From: Deltaproteobacteria bacterium
Lineage (GTDB): Bacteria; Lernaellota; Lernaellaia; JACKCT01
Reading direction: 5' to 3'
NCBI GenBank assembly: GCA_027493875.1
Contig: JAOSJX010000024.1
Location: forward strand, 1 to 64,000
DNA length: 64,000 nt
Part shown: one piece after another, positions 8,965 through 20,467 of the stretch
Layout: each line of letters opens with the position of its first letter
Numbering within the stretch: the stretch's first letter is position 1
Made by a program: the position numbers and the translations under genes
The notes under the pieces: generated by a model
Seen by the model: the letters and a program-made list of their open reading frames with translations, nothing else
Database searches by the model: none
Told to the model about the DNA's origin: nothing

Positions 8965-9006
8965 CAGCGAACCTGCCTTCGGCACGCGGCCTTTCCCTCA
9001 ATAGCC

Positions 9007-9041
9007 GAAAAGCGGTTCCCGCTTGGGGAGAACCGCTTTTC
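9007..9041 (-). terminator. Intrinsic terminator after the 101-residue exported protein
   Basis: GAAAAGCGGTTC (9007-9018) pairs with GAACCGCTTTTC (9030-9041). The stem ends in A/T runs on both sides. It lies between the stop of the small exported protein at 9069 and the NuoL-like start at 8964, so it separates the two minus-strand units. Confidence 0.82.
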
Positions 9042-9068
9042 TCAATCGCTCGCCGCGAAAAACGCGGA

Positions 9069-9374
9069 TCAATGCGTGATGATGAGCGTCACCATCCCGC
9101 GGTCGAACCGATTGGCCCGCACCTTGACCGTTTGGCCCATATCGGTGGTGAATACGCCGAGATTGATCGGCCGCAGATTCGCCGCCGCGTGGACGAGACG
9201 TTTGATGTCGCGCTCGTTGAAATACACGTTCCCGAAATTCGTCGGCACCGAGTAGCGCTCGAGAATCTTCCCGATCAGCGTCTCCACCGCCTGAACGTCG
9301 TCGGCCGACGCGGCGCTCGCCAGGGCGAGACCGAGCGCGAACAACACGAGAACAGGCAACGCAATCTTTTTCAT
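9069..9374 (-). CDS. Small exported protein of unknown function (101 aa)
   Basis: Residues 1-24 form a signal peptide ending ASAASA/DD. The mature part (about 77 residues) is a mixed-charge domain with no family I recognise; it contains RYSVPTNFGNVYFNERDIKRL and ends with a beta-strand-like VTLIITH. GGGAGGC precedes the ATG. It is followed by its own terminator and preceded by two other small exported proteins on the same strand. Confidence 0.6.
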   Translation of the reverse strand: MKKIALPVLVLFALGLALASAASADDVQAVETLIGKILERYSVPTNFGNVYFNERDIKRLVHAAANLRPINLGVFTTDMGQTVKVRANRFDRGMVTLIITH

Positions 9375-9439
9375 GGCGCCTCCCGAAAGATCGGATTTCC
9401 AGGTAACCTACCGAAAGCTAACATCTTTTTTTAAGCCGG

Positions 9440-9796
9440 TCAAGAACCGCCGGCTTTGGCCTTCGACCTGACCATATCGGCGCGAATCGTCAACTTCGGG
9501 ATCTGAAACAGCAGAAAATTCGCCTCGCTGTATTCGATGTCCAGGTTTGTCAGCCCCGCCGCCCGCGTTTCGACGATCATCTCGTCCACCATGTCCATGG
9601 CGTCCGGAACGGAGATCGGAATGAAAACAAGCCGGAATCCGTACCGCGTGGAGGCGCGGAAGGTGAATTTCTCCAGCCCCTCCGACCGCATCGACGATTC
9701 CGTATAAAGCTTCTCCGGCTTGACGTCGCGCGTTACGTACGAACACCCGCCGGCGAAGACCGCCACGACGAAGAGCGCCGCTACCATGCGTTTCAT
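9440..9796 (-). CDS. Small lipoprotein of unknown function (118 aa)
   Basis: The N-terminus ends in a lipobox VFAGGC with Cys at residue 18, so it should be lipid-anchored. The rest includes VPDAMDMVDEMIVETRAAG and looks like a small alpha/beta domain, possibly related to the lipoproteins of unknown function that flank secretion genes, but I cannot name the family. No Asp-rich linker follows the lipobox, unlike other lipoproteins here. Confidence 0.6.
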   Translation of the reverse strand: MKRMVAALFVVAVFAGGCSYVTRDVKPEKLYTESSMRSEGLEKFTFRASTRYGFRLVFIPISVPDAMDMVDEMIVETRAAGLTNLDIEYSEANFLLFQIPKLTIRADMVRSKAKAGGS

Positions 9797-9814
9797 GACC
9801 TTGGGGCCCCCGGA

Positions 9815-10090
9815 TTATTGGTTTTTCTTGAAGGTGCCGCCGACGCCGATCTCCCCGAGGAACTGAACGTACGCGTCTTTCTGCGTGACCGCGCCGGAGT
9901 AATCATAATACCACAGATAAACCGTGCGGCCGTCCGGACTGTGCGTCGTAAAATAGTTCTTTCCGCTCACGATATCGGCCTGGGCCGGCGTGGGTTCGTC
10001 ATGCCCCGCCAAACGCAGCCCGACGTCCAGGGCGAGCAAGGCGATCGCCACAACCAACAATAAACGTACCGCGCGCGAGTTCGCCGTCAT
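9815..10090 (-). CDS. Small single-helix membrane-anchored protein (91 aa)
   Basis: The ATG at 10090 follows GGGAGGATACG and is a better start than the upstream in-frame codon. Residues about 8-25 are a signal anchor. The remainder, with GRTVYLWYYDYSG, is a compact beta-rich domain of unknown function. It ends 19 bp before the next lipoprotein gene, suggesting a shared transcript of small envelope proteins. Confidence 0.55.
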   Translation of the reverse strand: MTANSRAVRLLLVVAIALLALDVGLRLAGHDEPTPAQADIVSGKNYFTTHSPDGRTVYLWYYDYSGAVTQKDAYVQFLGEIGVGGTFKKNQ

Positions 10091-10172
10091 CGTATCCTCC
10101 CTTCGTGTCGTCCACGGAAGATAGTACGCGGCGGCGCCTTCCCGCAACCGCAAAACCGCCCGCGACTCCGCT

Positions 10173-10200
10173 TTTGTCCTTCGTCCTTTGTCCCTTGTCC
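10173..10200. repeat. Heptamer tandem array D
   Basis: Four units on the plus strand, TTTGTCC, TTCGTCC, TTTGTCC and CTTGTCC, lie in the divergent space between the 91-residue membrane protein and the radical SAM gene. Confidence 0.85.
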
Positions 10201-10279
10201 CTCACTGTGTCGTGCGCCTCGCAAATGTCACAGAACTATTCCCTTCGGTCCGCCGATAGTGATATACGGGCCGGCGAAT

Positions 10280-11325
10280 ATGTATGAGTTTTCCGAATTC
10301 AAGGTCATGAACCACCTGGACCGCGTCCAGGAGGTTCTACAGGGCGGAACCCCTCCCCCGTCACCTTGGAGATCGACCCGACCAACGCCTGCAACCATGA
10401 CTGCATCTGGTGCGTGGACGGAACGCACCGCCAACTCAACAAGGGCTACATCGAAAAAGATGTCGCCTTCCGCGTGATCGATCAGGCCGCGGAGCTCGGC
10501 GTGCGGTCGATCGTTCTCAAGGGCGGCGGCGAGCCGCTGGTCTATCCGTGGATCGAAGAGTTGCTTTACCGGATACGCGACGCCGGGTTGCCCGTCGGCA
10601 TCATCACCAACGGCGAATACGTCTCGAAGCACAAGCGGGTGATCCTGGACACCTGCTCCTGGCTCCGCATTTCCGTCGACGCCGGAACATCCGCCACGCA
10701 CGAACTCACGCACGTTCCATCCAAGGACGGCGCTTTCGAACGCGTTTGGGAGGGCATTCGCGACGTCGGGCCGCACCTCTACTGCGGCATCATTTTCGTC
10801 ATCCATCCGAGTACGTTCCACGAAATGGAAATCGCCGCGCGCCGCGCCAAGGAAAACGGCTGCCGCTACATCGCCTTCAAGCGGGTCATCGCGGACAAGG
10901 AGATTTTCGACGCGGAGGCCTACCACAGCATCGAAGCCAACTACATGAGCGCGCGAAAACACCTCGAGGACGAAACGTTCCGCGTGATCGGCTTTAAGAT
11001 CTACAATTTCTCCGAAGGCCCCAAGAAACAGCCTTACAACGAATGCAAGGCGCACCACCTGATCGGCATCCTCTGCGCCAACGGCCAGTTGTACGCTTGC
11101 TGCTCGACGCGCGGGATGGCGGATTTCAGCTTCGGCTCCGTGTACGAATCATCGCTGGCCGAGATCTGGACGAGCGATCGCCGTCGCAAAATCCTCAACC
11201 GGATCGATCAAAAAGTCTGCCGCCACATCTGCCCCGGCCATACCAGCTACATGCGCTACGACCACTACAACAAAATGTTCGAGTACCTCATGCTCGAAGA
11301 CAAACCGCACGGCCGGTTTTTGTAG
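10280..11325 (+). CDS. Radical SAM enzyme with SPASM-like C-terminal cysteines
   Basis: The cluster-binding motif CNHDCIWC (C-x3-C-x2-C) sits about 35 residues from the N-terminus. KGGGEPLVYP is the SAM-binding GGE region and ITNGEYV matches the strand-4 motif. The C-terminal third has cysteines in NECKAHHL, GILCANG, YACCSTRG and VCRHICPGH, like a SPASM auxiliary Fe-S domain. MNHLDRVQEVL and the rest are in different frames; one added C in the C-run at 10355-10359 joins them (PPPVTLEIDPTNACN). ATG 10280 or an in-frame GTG at 10259 could start it; neither has a strong ribosome site. No peptide or partner gene is adjacent, so the substrate is unknown. Confidence 0.82.
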
Positions 11326-11339
11326 ATCGGCGGGGCTTT

Positions 11340-12329
11340 TTACACCCAGGGAAGCACGAACGAGGGCAGGCCGCCGATGCGGTTGTTGAGGCCGCGGCGG
11401 TACACGAGGATTTCGCGTTTGGCCGAGCGGTGCGCGCGGACCATCAGCATCATCGACGAGAATTCCAGCAGGCACGAGACGTCGCGGAACATCCACGGAT
11501 GCAGCGACACCCCCTCGTGGCGTTCGGCGCGGTCCACCATGTGCGCCGACGCGAGCAGCGCCACGCGCCGCCGGCGGACGGCCGCGAGCAGGTTTCCGGT
11601 CGCGTGATCCATCGCCGCCACGCGCTCCTGCGAGGAGGGCGTTTCCATCGAATGAATCGGATCGAGAATCACCAGGTCGAGCCGCCCCATCTCGTCGATG
11701 ATGTCGATCAACGTCTCCGGCTTGCGTTGCACGGCCACATCCACCATCAGGTTCGGCTGCGACGGCCAGAAGCCCTCTTCCGTCGGCGAAATCAGCGCGA
11801 GCACGCGCCCGCCCTGCTCCGCCACGTGGCGCGCGATGCACACCTCGAGATGCGTTCGGGCCGTGCGGTCGATGCCCGACAGGCTCGTCATCGTCCCGGC
11901 GGACAGTCCGCCCGTGCGGATATCGAGCGCGTGAATTCCCGTCTCGATCTGCTTTTGCGACAGCGGCGCCACGTTCGCCACGTCGCTCTTGCGCGGGAAG
12001 CGCGGTTTTTCGAGCGGCGGACGCACGGGCGTGCTCGCCTTACGGATGATGGTCCCCGACGGGGCCGCCGGCGGCGTATCGACGTGTTTGCGGAAAATCG
12101 GCCGGTTGAACTCCGGGTCCGGTCCGTCGTAAAGAGACGGCACGCCGCGCCGGGCGGTTTCGTCCGTGGGTTTTTCCAGTTTTCGTTCCGGAGCGGCCGT
12201 CTCCATCGGGAAACGTTCGTCCGCGGCATCGCTCTTTTTCACGTTCTCATCACCCGTCGCCGAGGCGATCACGGCTCCGGCGGGCTGCTGCGTCTTCGGC
12301 GCAGAATGATCCTTCGAGTTGTTGTTCAT
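11340..12329 (-). CDS. RecA/KaiC-fold protein lacking the Walker A motif
   Basis: About 329 residues from ATG 12329. The first 130 are low-complexity, polar and proline-rich. The rest follows the RecA/DnaB fold: IETGIHALDIRTGGLSAGTMTSLSG corresponds to the strand leading to the P-loop, but the GxxxxGK[ST] sequence is replaced by SGIDRTARTHLE. A Walker-B-like strand LDLVILDPIHSM and a later VALLASAHMVDRAE segment are kept. It is therefore probably a non-ATPase relative. It faces gpmI divergently and follows the radical SAM gene convergently. Its role is unknown. Confidence 0.6.
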   Translation of the reverse strand: MNNNSKDHSAPKTQQPAGAVIASATGDENVKKSDAADERFPMETAAPERKLEKPTDETARRGVPSLYDGPDPEFNRPIFRKHVDTPPAAPSGTIIRKASTPVRPPLEKPRFPRKSDVANVAPLSQKQIETGIHALDIRTGGLSAGTMTSLSGIDRTARTHLEVCIARHVAEQGGRVLALISPTEEGFWPSQPNLMVDVAVQRKPETLIDIIDEMGRLDLVILDPIHSMETPSSQERVAAMDHATGNLLAAVRRRRVALLASAHMVDRAERHEGVSLHPWMFRDVSCLLEFSSMMLMVRAHRSAKREILVYRRGLNNRIGGLPSFVLPWV

Positions 12330-12462
12330 CGAGGGTTTCGCCGCTAAGCGATCCTTTGTATAACACAGCACCCAGGGCGGATAAAAGCCTTTTTTTTCCG
12401 TCGATGACCGATCCATAATCCGAGCGCCCCCGGAAGCGGGATGCTTGGCGCGAAAGGAAACC

Positions 12463-14143
12463 ATGGTCCGGCCCATCGTATTAATTATTCGCGACGGCTG
12501 GGGGATCGGGGATCCGAACGACCCATCCAATGCCGTCGCTCATGCCCAGACGATCAATACTGACCGCTATTTGTCTGAATATCCGGCCACGCGCCTCGGC
12601 TGCTTCGGCGAAGACGTCGGTCTGCCGGACCGCTCCCAGGGTTCGTCCGAGGTCGGCCACCTCAATTTCGGCGCCGGCCGCGTCGTCGAACAGGAACAGG
12701 TCCGCCTGAACAAGCTCATCCGGTCGGGCCGCTTTTTCGACGAGCCCTTGCTGAAACGCGCCATGGAAAACGCCCGCGGCGACGGACGCGCCCTTCACCT
12801 CATGGGGCTGCTCCAGGACCAGGGCGTCCACGCGATGGACGATCATCTCTTCGCGCTGATCGACATGGCCGCGCGCGAGGGTGTTGAGCGGGTGTTCGTC
12901 CACGTCTTCACCGACGGCCGCGACACCCCGCCGCGCAGCGCGCTGACGTATCTGGAAAAAGCTGGATGCCGTATTCGAAAAACGCGGCCGCGGACGCATC
13001 GCGTCGGTGATGGGCCGTTATTACGCCATGGACCGCGACCGGAATTGGGACCGCGTCGAAAAAGCCTACCGCGCCCTCGTTCACGGCGAGGGGCGCGCGG
13101 CCGCGTCCGCGCAAGACGCCGTCCGCGAAGCCTACGCCCGCGCCGACGCCGCCATCGCCCGCGCGAAAGAGGAGAACCGCGAACTCAAAGGCGTTGTCGA
13201 AAGCGACGAGTTCATCGAGCCGACGCTCATCGCCGCGCCGGGCGAAAATCCGGCCGTCATCCGCCCCGGCGATTCGGTGATCTTCTTCAACTATCGGCAG
13301 GACCGCGCCATCGAACTGACGCGCGCGTTCGTCGACGACCCGTTCGACGGGTTCGACCGCGGCGAAAAACCCGATGTCGTCTACGTCGGCCTGACGCGCT
13401 ACTACGACGCGTTCGCACACTACGTCGTGCCGCCGATGAACATGGCGCGCATCCTGGGCGAGGTGCTTGCGGACACCGGCCTGTGGCAGCTCCGCATCTC
13501 CGAAACGCAAAAATTCGCCCACGTCTCCAGCTTCTTTAACAGCAAGCTCCAGGAACCCTTCGCCGGCGAGGAAAGGGTTTTGATCGACAGTCCCAAGGTC
13601 CCTGAAAACGAGGAGCCGGAGATGCGCGCGCCCCTCATCGCCGACTATCTCGCGCACGGCCTCACGCACGGCATCGCCGCGCTGCGCGAGAAAGCATCGG
13701 GGACCGCCGGCGTCCATTTGTTCAAACAACAGGGACTTGATGAAAGCGCCGAACGTCTTGCCGATACCTTTGACGTGTGCGTCGTCAATTTCGTGAACGG
13801 CGACATGGTCGGCCACACGGGCGATTTCGACGCGGTCGTTCGCGGGATCGAAGCGGTGGACGCCGCCGTCGGCCGCGTGGTGGACGCCGTTCTCGCCAAA
13901 GACGGCGTCGCGATGGTCACGGCGGATCACGGCAACGCCGAGCAGATGCGTGACAAGGAAACCGGAAAAGTCATGACCTCGCACACGCTCAACGAGGTCG
14001 AGTTTATCCTTGTGTCGAATCGCTATAAAAACGCGGCGCTGCGACCGCGCGGCGTGCTCGCCGACGTCGCACCCACCATTCTGGAAATTCTCGACGTGCC
14101 GCAGCCTGAGGAAATGACGGGCGAGTCGCTCATCACAAAATAA
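12463..14143 (+). CDS. gpmI: 2,3-bisphosphoglycerate-independent phosphoglycerate mutase
   Basis: A glycolytic enzyme that interconverts 3- and 2-phosphoglycerate using two metal ions. Visible motifs are VLIIRDGWGIG, the catalytic-Ser region SSEVGHLNFGAGR, VHVFTDGRDTPP, and the metal site TADHGNAEQMRD near the C-terminus. The ATG follows AAGGAAACC. The gene is broken at the A5 run 12956-12960; with four A it reads LEKLDAVFEKRGRGRIASVMGRYY and gives about 559 residues. The enzyme is normally essential where it is the only mutase, so the break is most likely an assembly error. It converges on purA. Confidence 0.95.
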
Positions 14144-14154
14144 ACGCGGACGAA

Positions 14155-15494
<1,340 letters not shown>

Positions 15495-15525
15495 TCAGAT
15501 CAAGAGCGCAGGCCGATATTTGCAC

Positions 15526-17019
15526 ATGTCCTTTGAAGAGGTCCAGACCCCGAAACGCGCGGCGCTTTTCTTCGTCCTCTGCCTCGGCGCGGCGCTCGCC
15601 GTTTACGGACCGTTCCTCCGCCGCGACTTTACCTACGACGATCTTCTCGTCGTCCGCGACAACGCGTTCATCGAGCATCCGTCCAACCTCGCGCGCCTCC
15701 ACGGCAACGATTATCTGAGCGCCGCGGGCGAGCAGACCTATCGCCCGGTTGTCACCGCGTGCTACATCGTCGAGCACCTCCTCTACGGAAAACGCGCGGC
15801 GTTTTTCTCCTTCACCGGCGTTCTGCTGCACGCGTGCTCGGCGTGGATGCTCGGCCTTCTTCTCGTGCGCTGGAAACCTCACGCGCGCGCGCCGGCCGTG
15901 CTCGCGAGCCTTTTCTACGTCGCGCATCCGGCGCTTGTGGAGGCCGTGATCTCGCCGGGAAACCGCGAAGAAACCCTCAGCGTTGCGCTGATGCTGGCGT
16001 CGGCGCTCGCGTGGCGGCGGGGACGTGATCGAATCAGGGCCGCGACGGCCGGGTCGATCGGTCTTTACGTCCTCGCCCTGCACACGATGGAATGGAGCGC
16101 CGCGCTGCCGGTCATTCTCGCGGCGTGGCTTTGGATCGGCGGCGCGTCCTTACGCGAAGCGTTCCGATCGGTCCGGAGCCACGCGGCCGTGGCGGCCGCG
16201 TTTCTCGCAATGTATTTCACCGTGTACCCCCACGCGCACGTCGACACCGAATGGCTCGGCGGCGGACCGGCGGGCGGCTTGCTCGCGTTCGGGCGGTTGT
16301 TTTGGAGTTACGTCCGGCTGGCGATCCTGCCGGTCGCGCTGCGTCCGCATTATGTTTATGTCGAACCCGCGCTCGCCGTCCGCGCCCTTGGAACCGCGGC
16401 GATGATCGCCGTCGGCGCGGTCACCGTCGCCGGGCTTGTGAGGCGGCGTCCGTGGTCGTTCGGCCTATTGATCTTCGGCCTCGGGCTCGCGCCGGTCAGC
16501 CACATCGTCATGCCGTTCTGGATGCCGATGGCCGAACGCTACCTCGCGCTGCCGATGATCGGCGGGGCGCCGCTGATGGCCGCGGCGTTATGGAAATTAG
16601 AGCGCAAACCGGCAACGGTTTTTACGGCGCTTATCTTGTTGTGTTTCGCGACCCTCACCGCCGCCCGGGCGTACGACTGGAAAAACGGGCTCCATCTCTG
16701 GGGAGACGCGGTGGAACGCCAACCGGAGGATCCGGTGGCGTGGAGCAATTTCGCGGCGTCGCTCACCTGGGCGGGGCGCGCCGACGAGGCCGCGCGCGGC
16801 CACGAAATCGCGTTCCGGCTCGCGGACAAACAAGGCACGGCGAACGGCCATCAGGCCATCAACCTCGCCCGCGCACTCGTGGCCGCGGATCGCCGCCACG
16901 AAGCCTGCCGCTTTCTCGCCTACCACGGCGACCGGTTCCGCCACGAACGGGAATACGTCGCCGCGGCGATCGTCTTTTGCCGCGATCAGCTCGCATCAGG
17001 CCCGGCCGAGAACGAGTAA
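15526..17019 (+). CDS. Multi-pass GT-C-like membrane protein with short TPR-like tail
   Basis: About 497 residues. It begins with one helix followed by FLRRDFTYDDLLVVRDNAFI and YRPVVTACYIVEHLLYG, the pattern of TMTC/PMT-like GT-C glycosyltransferases, where acidic residues in the first loop are catalytic. About ten membrane helices follow. The last 100 residues, from LHLWGDAVERQPEDPVAWSNF, are helical repeats of TPR type. ATG 15526 is the first in-frame start without the purA promoter-proximal overlap; its ribosome site is weak. It may transfer a lipid-linked sugar outside the membrane; donor and acceptor are unknown. Confidence 0.62.
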   Translation: MSFEEVQTPKRAALFFVLCLGAALAVYGPFLRRDFTYDDLLVVRDNAFIEHPSNLARLHGNDYLSAAGEQTYRPVVTACYIVEHLLYGKRAAFFSFTGVLLHACSAWMLGLLLVRWKPHARAPAVLASLFYVAHPALVEAVISPGNREETLSVALMLASALAWRRGRDRIRAATAGSIGLYVLALHTMEWSAALPVILAAWLWIGGASLREAFRSVRSHAAVAAAFLAMYFTVYPHAHVDTEWLGGGPAGGLLAFGRLFWSYVRLAILPVALRPHYVYVEPALAVRALGTAAMIAVGAVTVAGLVRRRPWSFGLLIFGLGLAPVSHIVMPFWMPMAERYLALPMIGGAPLMAAALWKLERKPATVFTALILLCFATLTAARAYDWKNGLHLWGDAVERQPEDPVAWSNFAASLTWAGRADEAARGHEIAFRLADKQGTANGHQAINLARALVAADRRHEACRFLAYHGDRFRHEREYVAAAIVFCRDQLASGPAENE

Positions 17020-17033
17020 ACGGCGGCGAGCGA

Positions 17034-18623
17034 CTAAAGCTGGACGAATTTGACGGAAATGATGTTCTCCTGCGCCTGAAGGCGTTCCCGCGCGGCATCG
17101 TCGACCACCTGATCGGTGGTGACGATCGTCATCGCCGAGCCCGCTTCCTTCGACCGCGCCAGACGCAGGTTGGCGATGTTCACGCCGGCCTCGCCCAGAA
17201 GCGTCCCGATCACGCCCACGACGCCCGGCACGTCCTTGTTCCGGATGATGAGCATATTTCCCTCGGGTTCGATATTGATGACTTTTTCGTTGTACCGCGT
17301 CAGCCGGATATCGCCCTCGGCGAACTTCACGCCGGTCAACGACCGTTCCTCGCCGTTCGGATATTTTACCGCGACGGTGAGCGAGTTGGTGTACTCGGAA
17401 GGATGGCGCTTTGAAATCTCCAGAATGTTCAGTCCGTGCTGGTCGGCGACGAGCCGCGCGTTGACGTAGTTGACTTCCGTGTCGCTGATCCGCGAGCAGA
17501 AGCCCTTGATCACCGCGATGCCCACGGGTTCGTGCGGCAGATCATTCAGATCGCCGACGTACGTGATGCGCAATTCCTTGGGGATTTCGTACGAGAGCTG
17601 CGCCTGCATGCTGCCCAGCTTTTCCCCAAGCGTGAGAAACGGGTTGAGCGTCTTGAGCAACTCCTCCGGACACCGACGGCACGTTCACGGCGTTGGAGAC
17701 GACGTTGTTGACCAGGTAGTCCACCATCTGCTCGGCGATCGCCACCGCCACGTTTTCCTGCGCCTCCGCCGTGCTTTGCGCCCAGGTGCGGCGTGACGAC
17801 GACGTTGTCGAGCTCGAACAGCGGGCTCTCCGTCACCGGCTCCTTGACGAACACGTCGAGCGCCGCGCCCGCGACGCGGCCGGACTTGGAGCGCCTCGTA
17901 AAGATCCGCCTCGTTGACGATGCCGCCGCGCGCGCAGTTGACGATGCGCACGCCCTTTTTCATCTTTTCGATGGTGTCTTTGCGAATCAGGTTTTCCGTC
18001 TCGCGGCTTTTGGGCACGTGAATCGTGATGAAGTCCGCGCGCGCGAACAGATCGTCCAGTTCGACTTTGTCCGCACCGGCCTTCTGCGCCTGCTCCGGCG
18101 TGACGTACGGATCGTAGACGATCACGCGCATCTGCAGGCCCTTGGCCCGCTCCGCGACCACGCGGCCGACCCGCCCCATGCCGATGACGCCGAGCACCTT
18201 GCCGGAAATCTCCGTGCCTTGAAATTTGTTCTTCTCCCACTTACCCGCGCGGAGACTCGCATCGGCGCGCGGAATCTTGCGCGCGAGGGCCATCATCATG
18301 GCCAAGGCGTGCTCGCCGGTCGTCACGGTGTTCCCGCCCGGCGTATTCATCACGCACACGCCGCGCGCCGTCGCCGCCGGCAAATCGACGTTGTCGACGC
18401 CGGTGCCGGCGCGGCCAACGACCTTCAAGCGCGTCGCGCGGCCAAGCAGTTCCGCGGTCACGGTCGTGCCCGACCTGATCGCCAAGCCGTCGTAATCGCC
18501 GATGATCTCCGATAGTTCGTCGGCCGAAACGCCCGGTTTGTAGTCCAGTTCAACGCCCTTCGCTTTCCGGAAAACGTCGAGCCCCACGTCGCTGAATTTG
18601 TCGCTGACAAGAACCCTGAACAT
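17034..18623 (-). CDS. serA: D-3-phosphoglycerate dehydrogenase with C-terminal ACT domain
   Basis: First step of serine synthesis. [18 protein letters not shown] opens the catalytic domain. The NAD fold has [18 protein letters not shown], the Arg is in [10 protein letters not shown], and the His/Asp pair is near VVVTPHLGA. An intervening domain ([16 protein letters not shown]) and an ACT domain ([20 protein letters not shown]) follow, as in the long ~525-residue form. Three single-base breaks occur near 17670, 17787 and 17893. The first needs one C to read [10 protein letters not shown]; the second drops one A to read [14 protein letters not shown]; the third drops one base to read [15 protein letters not shown]. 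Serine may regulate through the ACT domain. Confidence 0.95.
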
Positions 18624-18752
18624 CGCAGCCTCGACTTCATAAAATGTGCGTTGGTTGATGGGAATTCGCGCCGCCCGGCGCATCTCGGACAACGCGGGCG
18701 CCAACGTACTCCAGCGCTTTGGGAGCGTCAAGAATTTTTGACAATTTTTGGA

Positions 18753-20335
18753 TTATTGGTGGATCGAAAGGAATTTGTGGTAGACGGCCATCCAGTACGC
18801 GATCAGATAATCGACCCCCGGATTAACGATCTCCGGATGGTCGGACCCGCAGGCGCCGATCTGGAACGGATTCCTTTGAAACAGAAAGTCCGTCGAGCAC
18901 TGCTCCGACACGGGAAACGCGTCGGAAGCCTGATATTCGATACCGCCCATGATTTGCTCGAGAAACGGATATTGGTCCATCAAGTCGCTAAGAAAGACGG
19001 ACAGGGGATCGAGCGTGTACGCCAACGGATCGCGCGCCGCCAGATAATACCTGAATAGCGGCGCCGGACGGAAATCTCCGAGATCCTCTTCCAACTGCGT
19101 CTGGTAGGGATCGGCGGCTTTACCCGGCGCGTAGTCGCTCTGCCCCATATACACGCCGTTGAAAAACGCGTTGTGCGACAGGCGCGTAAAAGAGTGAGCT
19201 TGCGTGTTAAAGACGCTCAAATAAAACGCGAAATCGTCGTCGCTGAAATAAGCCCGGCCCAGGCGCAACAGGTTGTACCACAACTCGTGCGTCAGGCAAT
19301 TGCCGAAGTTTATTCCGTATACCGGTTCATCGTGCTGATGCTCAGCAAGCGAAGTGTCGTGCGGCGGTCGTCCTTCAACCACTTTTGGAGTTCGGTTTTG
19401 TACCGGTCGTATCCCGTGATGTGATAGCCGATGAGTATCCACGTCACGCGCATCGGGCCGATGACGTGCGGCGCCGCGTCCGTCGGCCGGCCTTCCTCGT
19501 CCAGAATCCACCAATAGTCGGCGAGCAGTGTATCGAGAATTTCGGTGACGTCCGCGCGGATCACATCGCGCATGGGCTCGTCGTCCACCAGATCGAACGC
19601 CATCGACATCCCGAAGAACCAGCCGTTGTACATGTCGCGGCTCGTTTCGCCCCCACCAGAAATCGCCGGCGTAAGGACCGGTCTCGATGTGATGGCAGCG
19701 GTCCTGCTCGGGTGCATCGCACCACGCGTCGCCCGGATAGATCAGCGGGTCCTGTTGTCCCCAATAACGGGAAAGAAAGCCGGTTTTTCCGTTAACGTGG
19801 AGATAGCCGGACAGCGTATTGACGATGCGGATCGCATTTTCCTTGGCTTGGGCGTCTCCGGTCACGTAGTAGCGCATCGCCTGACTGACCAGATAAAGCC
19901 CGGTCCACTCCGAGCTGTCGTTCCAATCGAAATAACTTTCGACCGCCGCCCGCGACGCATCGGTAAACCGCACCCCGACCGTGCCCCCGTAAAAAGGCTG
20001 ATGATTTTCCAGGTGCCACAGGTCGTAATCCTGCGCTTTTAGACGCAACGGACCCGGTACGCCGGTTTCATCATAATCACGTGGCTCCACCGCGGACTGC
20101 GGCCACGGGGCGACCCAATCGTCCGCGATCGCGGTATCGTCGTCCCCGGTATCGTCGTCGGCACTATCGTCGTCGAGGTCATCGTTTAGATCGCCATCCG
20201 CGTCGGTGTCGTCATCCTCCGTATCGTCATCGTCCGCCCCAGCGGTGTGATCGTCGTCGTCACCGCCGCCGCACGCCGATACAAAACTCACCAGCAGCAA
20301 AAAGAATCCCCAAAAAACAAGAGAATCGCCTCATT
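18753..20335 (-). CDS. Lipoprotein with Asp-rich tether and alpha-helical enzyme-like domain
   Basis: The start ATG 20335 follows GGAGAG. With one G removed from the run near 20311 the signal reads MRRFSCFLG then FFLLLVSFVSAC, a lipobox. The Cys is followed by GGGDDDD and about 45 residues made mostly of Asp, Thr and Gly. The body (about 430 residues) is rich in aromatic and helical segments such as WTGLYLVSQAMRYYVTG and HELWYNLLRLGRAYF, resembling alpha/alpha-barrel glycosidase-like folds, but I see no diagnostic catalytic motif. Two further breaks lie near 19655 (G-run) and 19365. It is probably displayed on the cell surface or in the periplasm. Confidence 0.65.
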
Positions 20336-20467
20336 GATCGCTCTCCATAAGAAACTCGCGGTCCGCATCCTATCACGTCGCTTGACAGCCGTACCGCTCC
20401 CGGACATCCTGCCGATGGGGCTATTTCGAGCACGCGCAACACTTTATTTTTCCGCAGGGACACGCCG

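Noticed and set aside
20382..20410. A sigma-70 promoter (TTGACA, then CATCCT) for the catabolic operon.
   Set aside because: Only the -35 matches well; the -10 matches three of six bases, so I did not list it as a feature.
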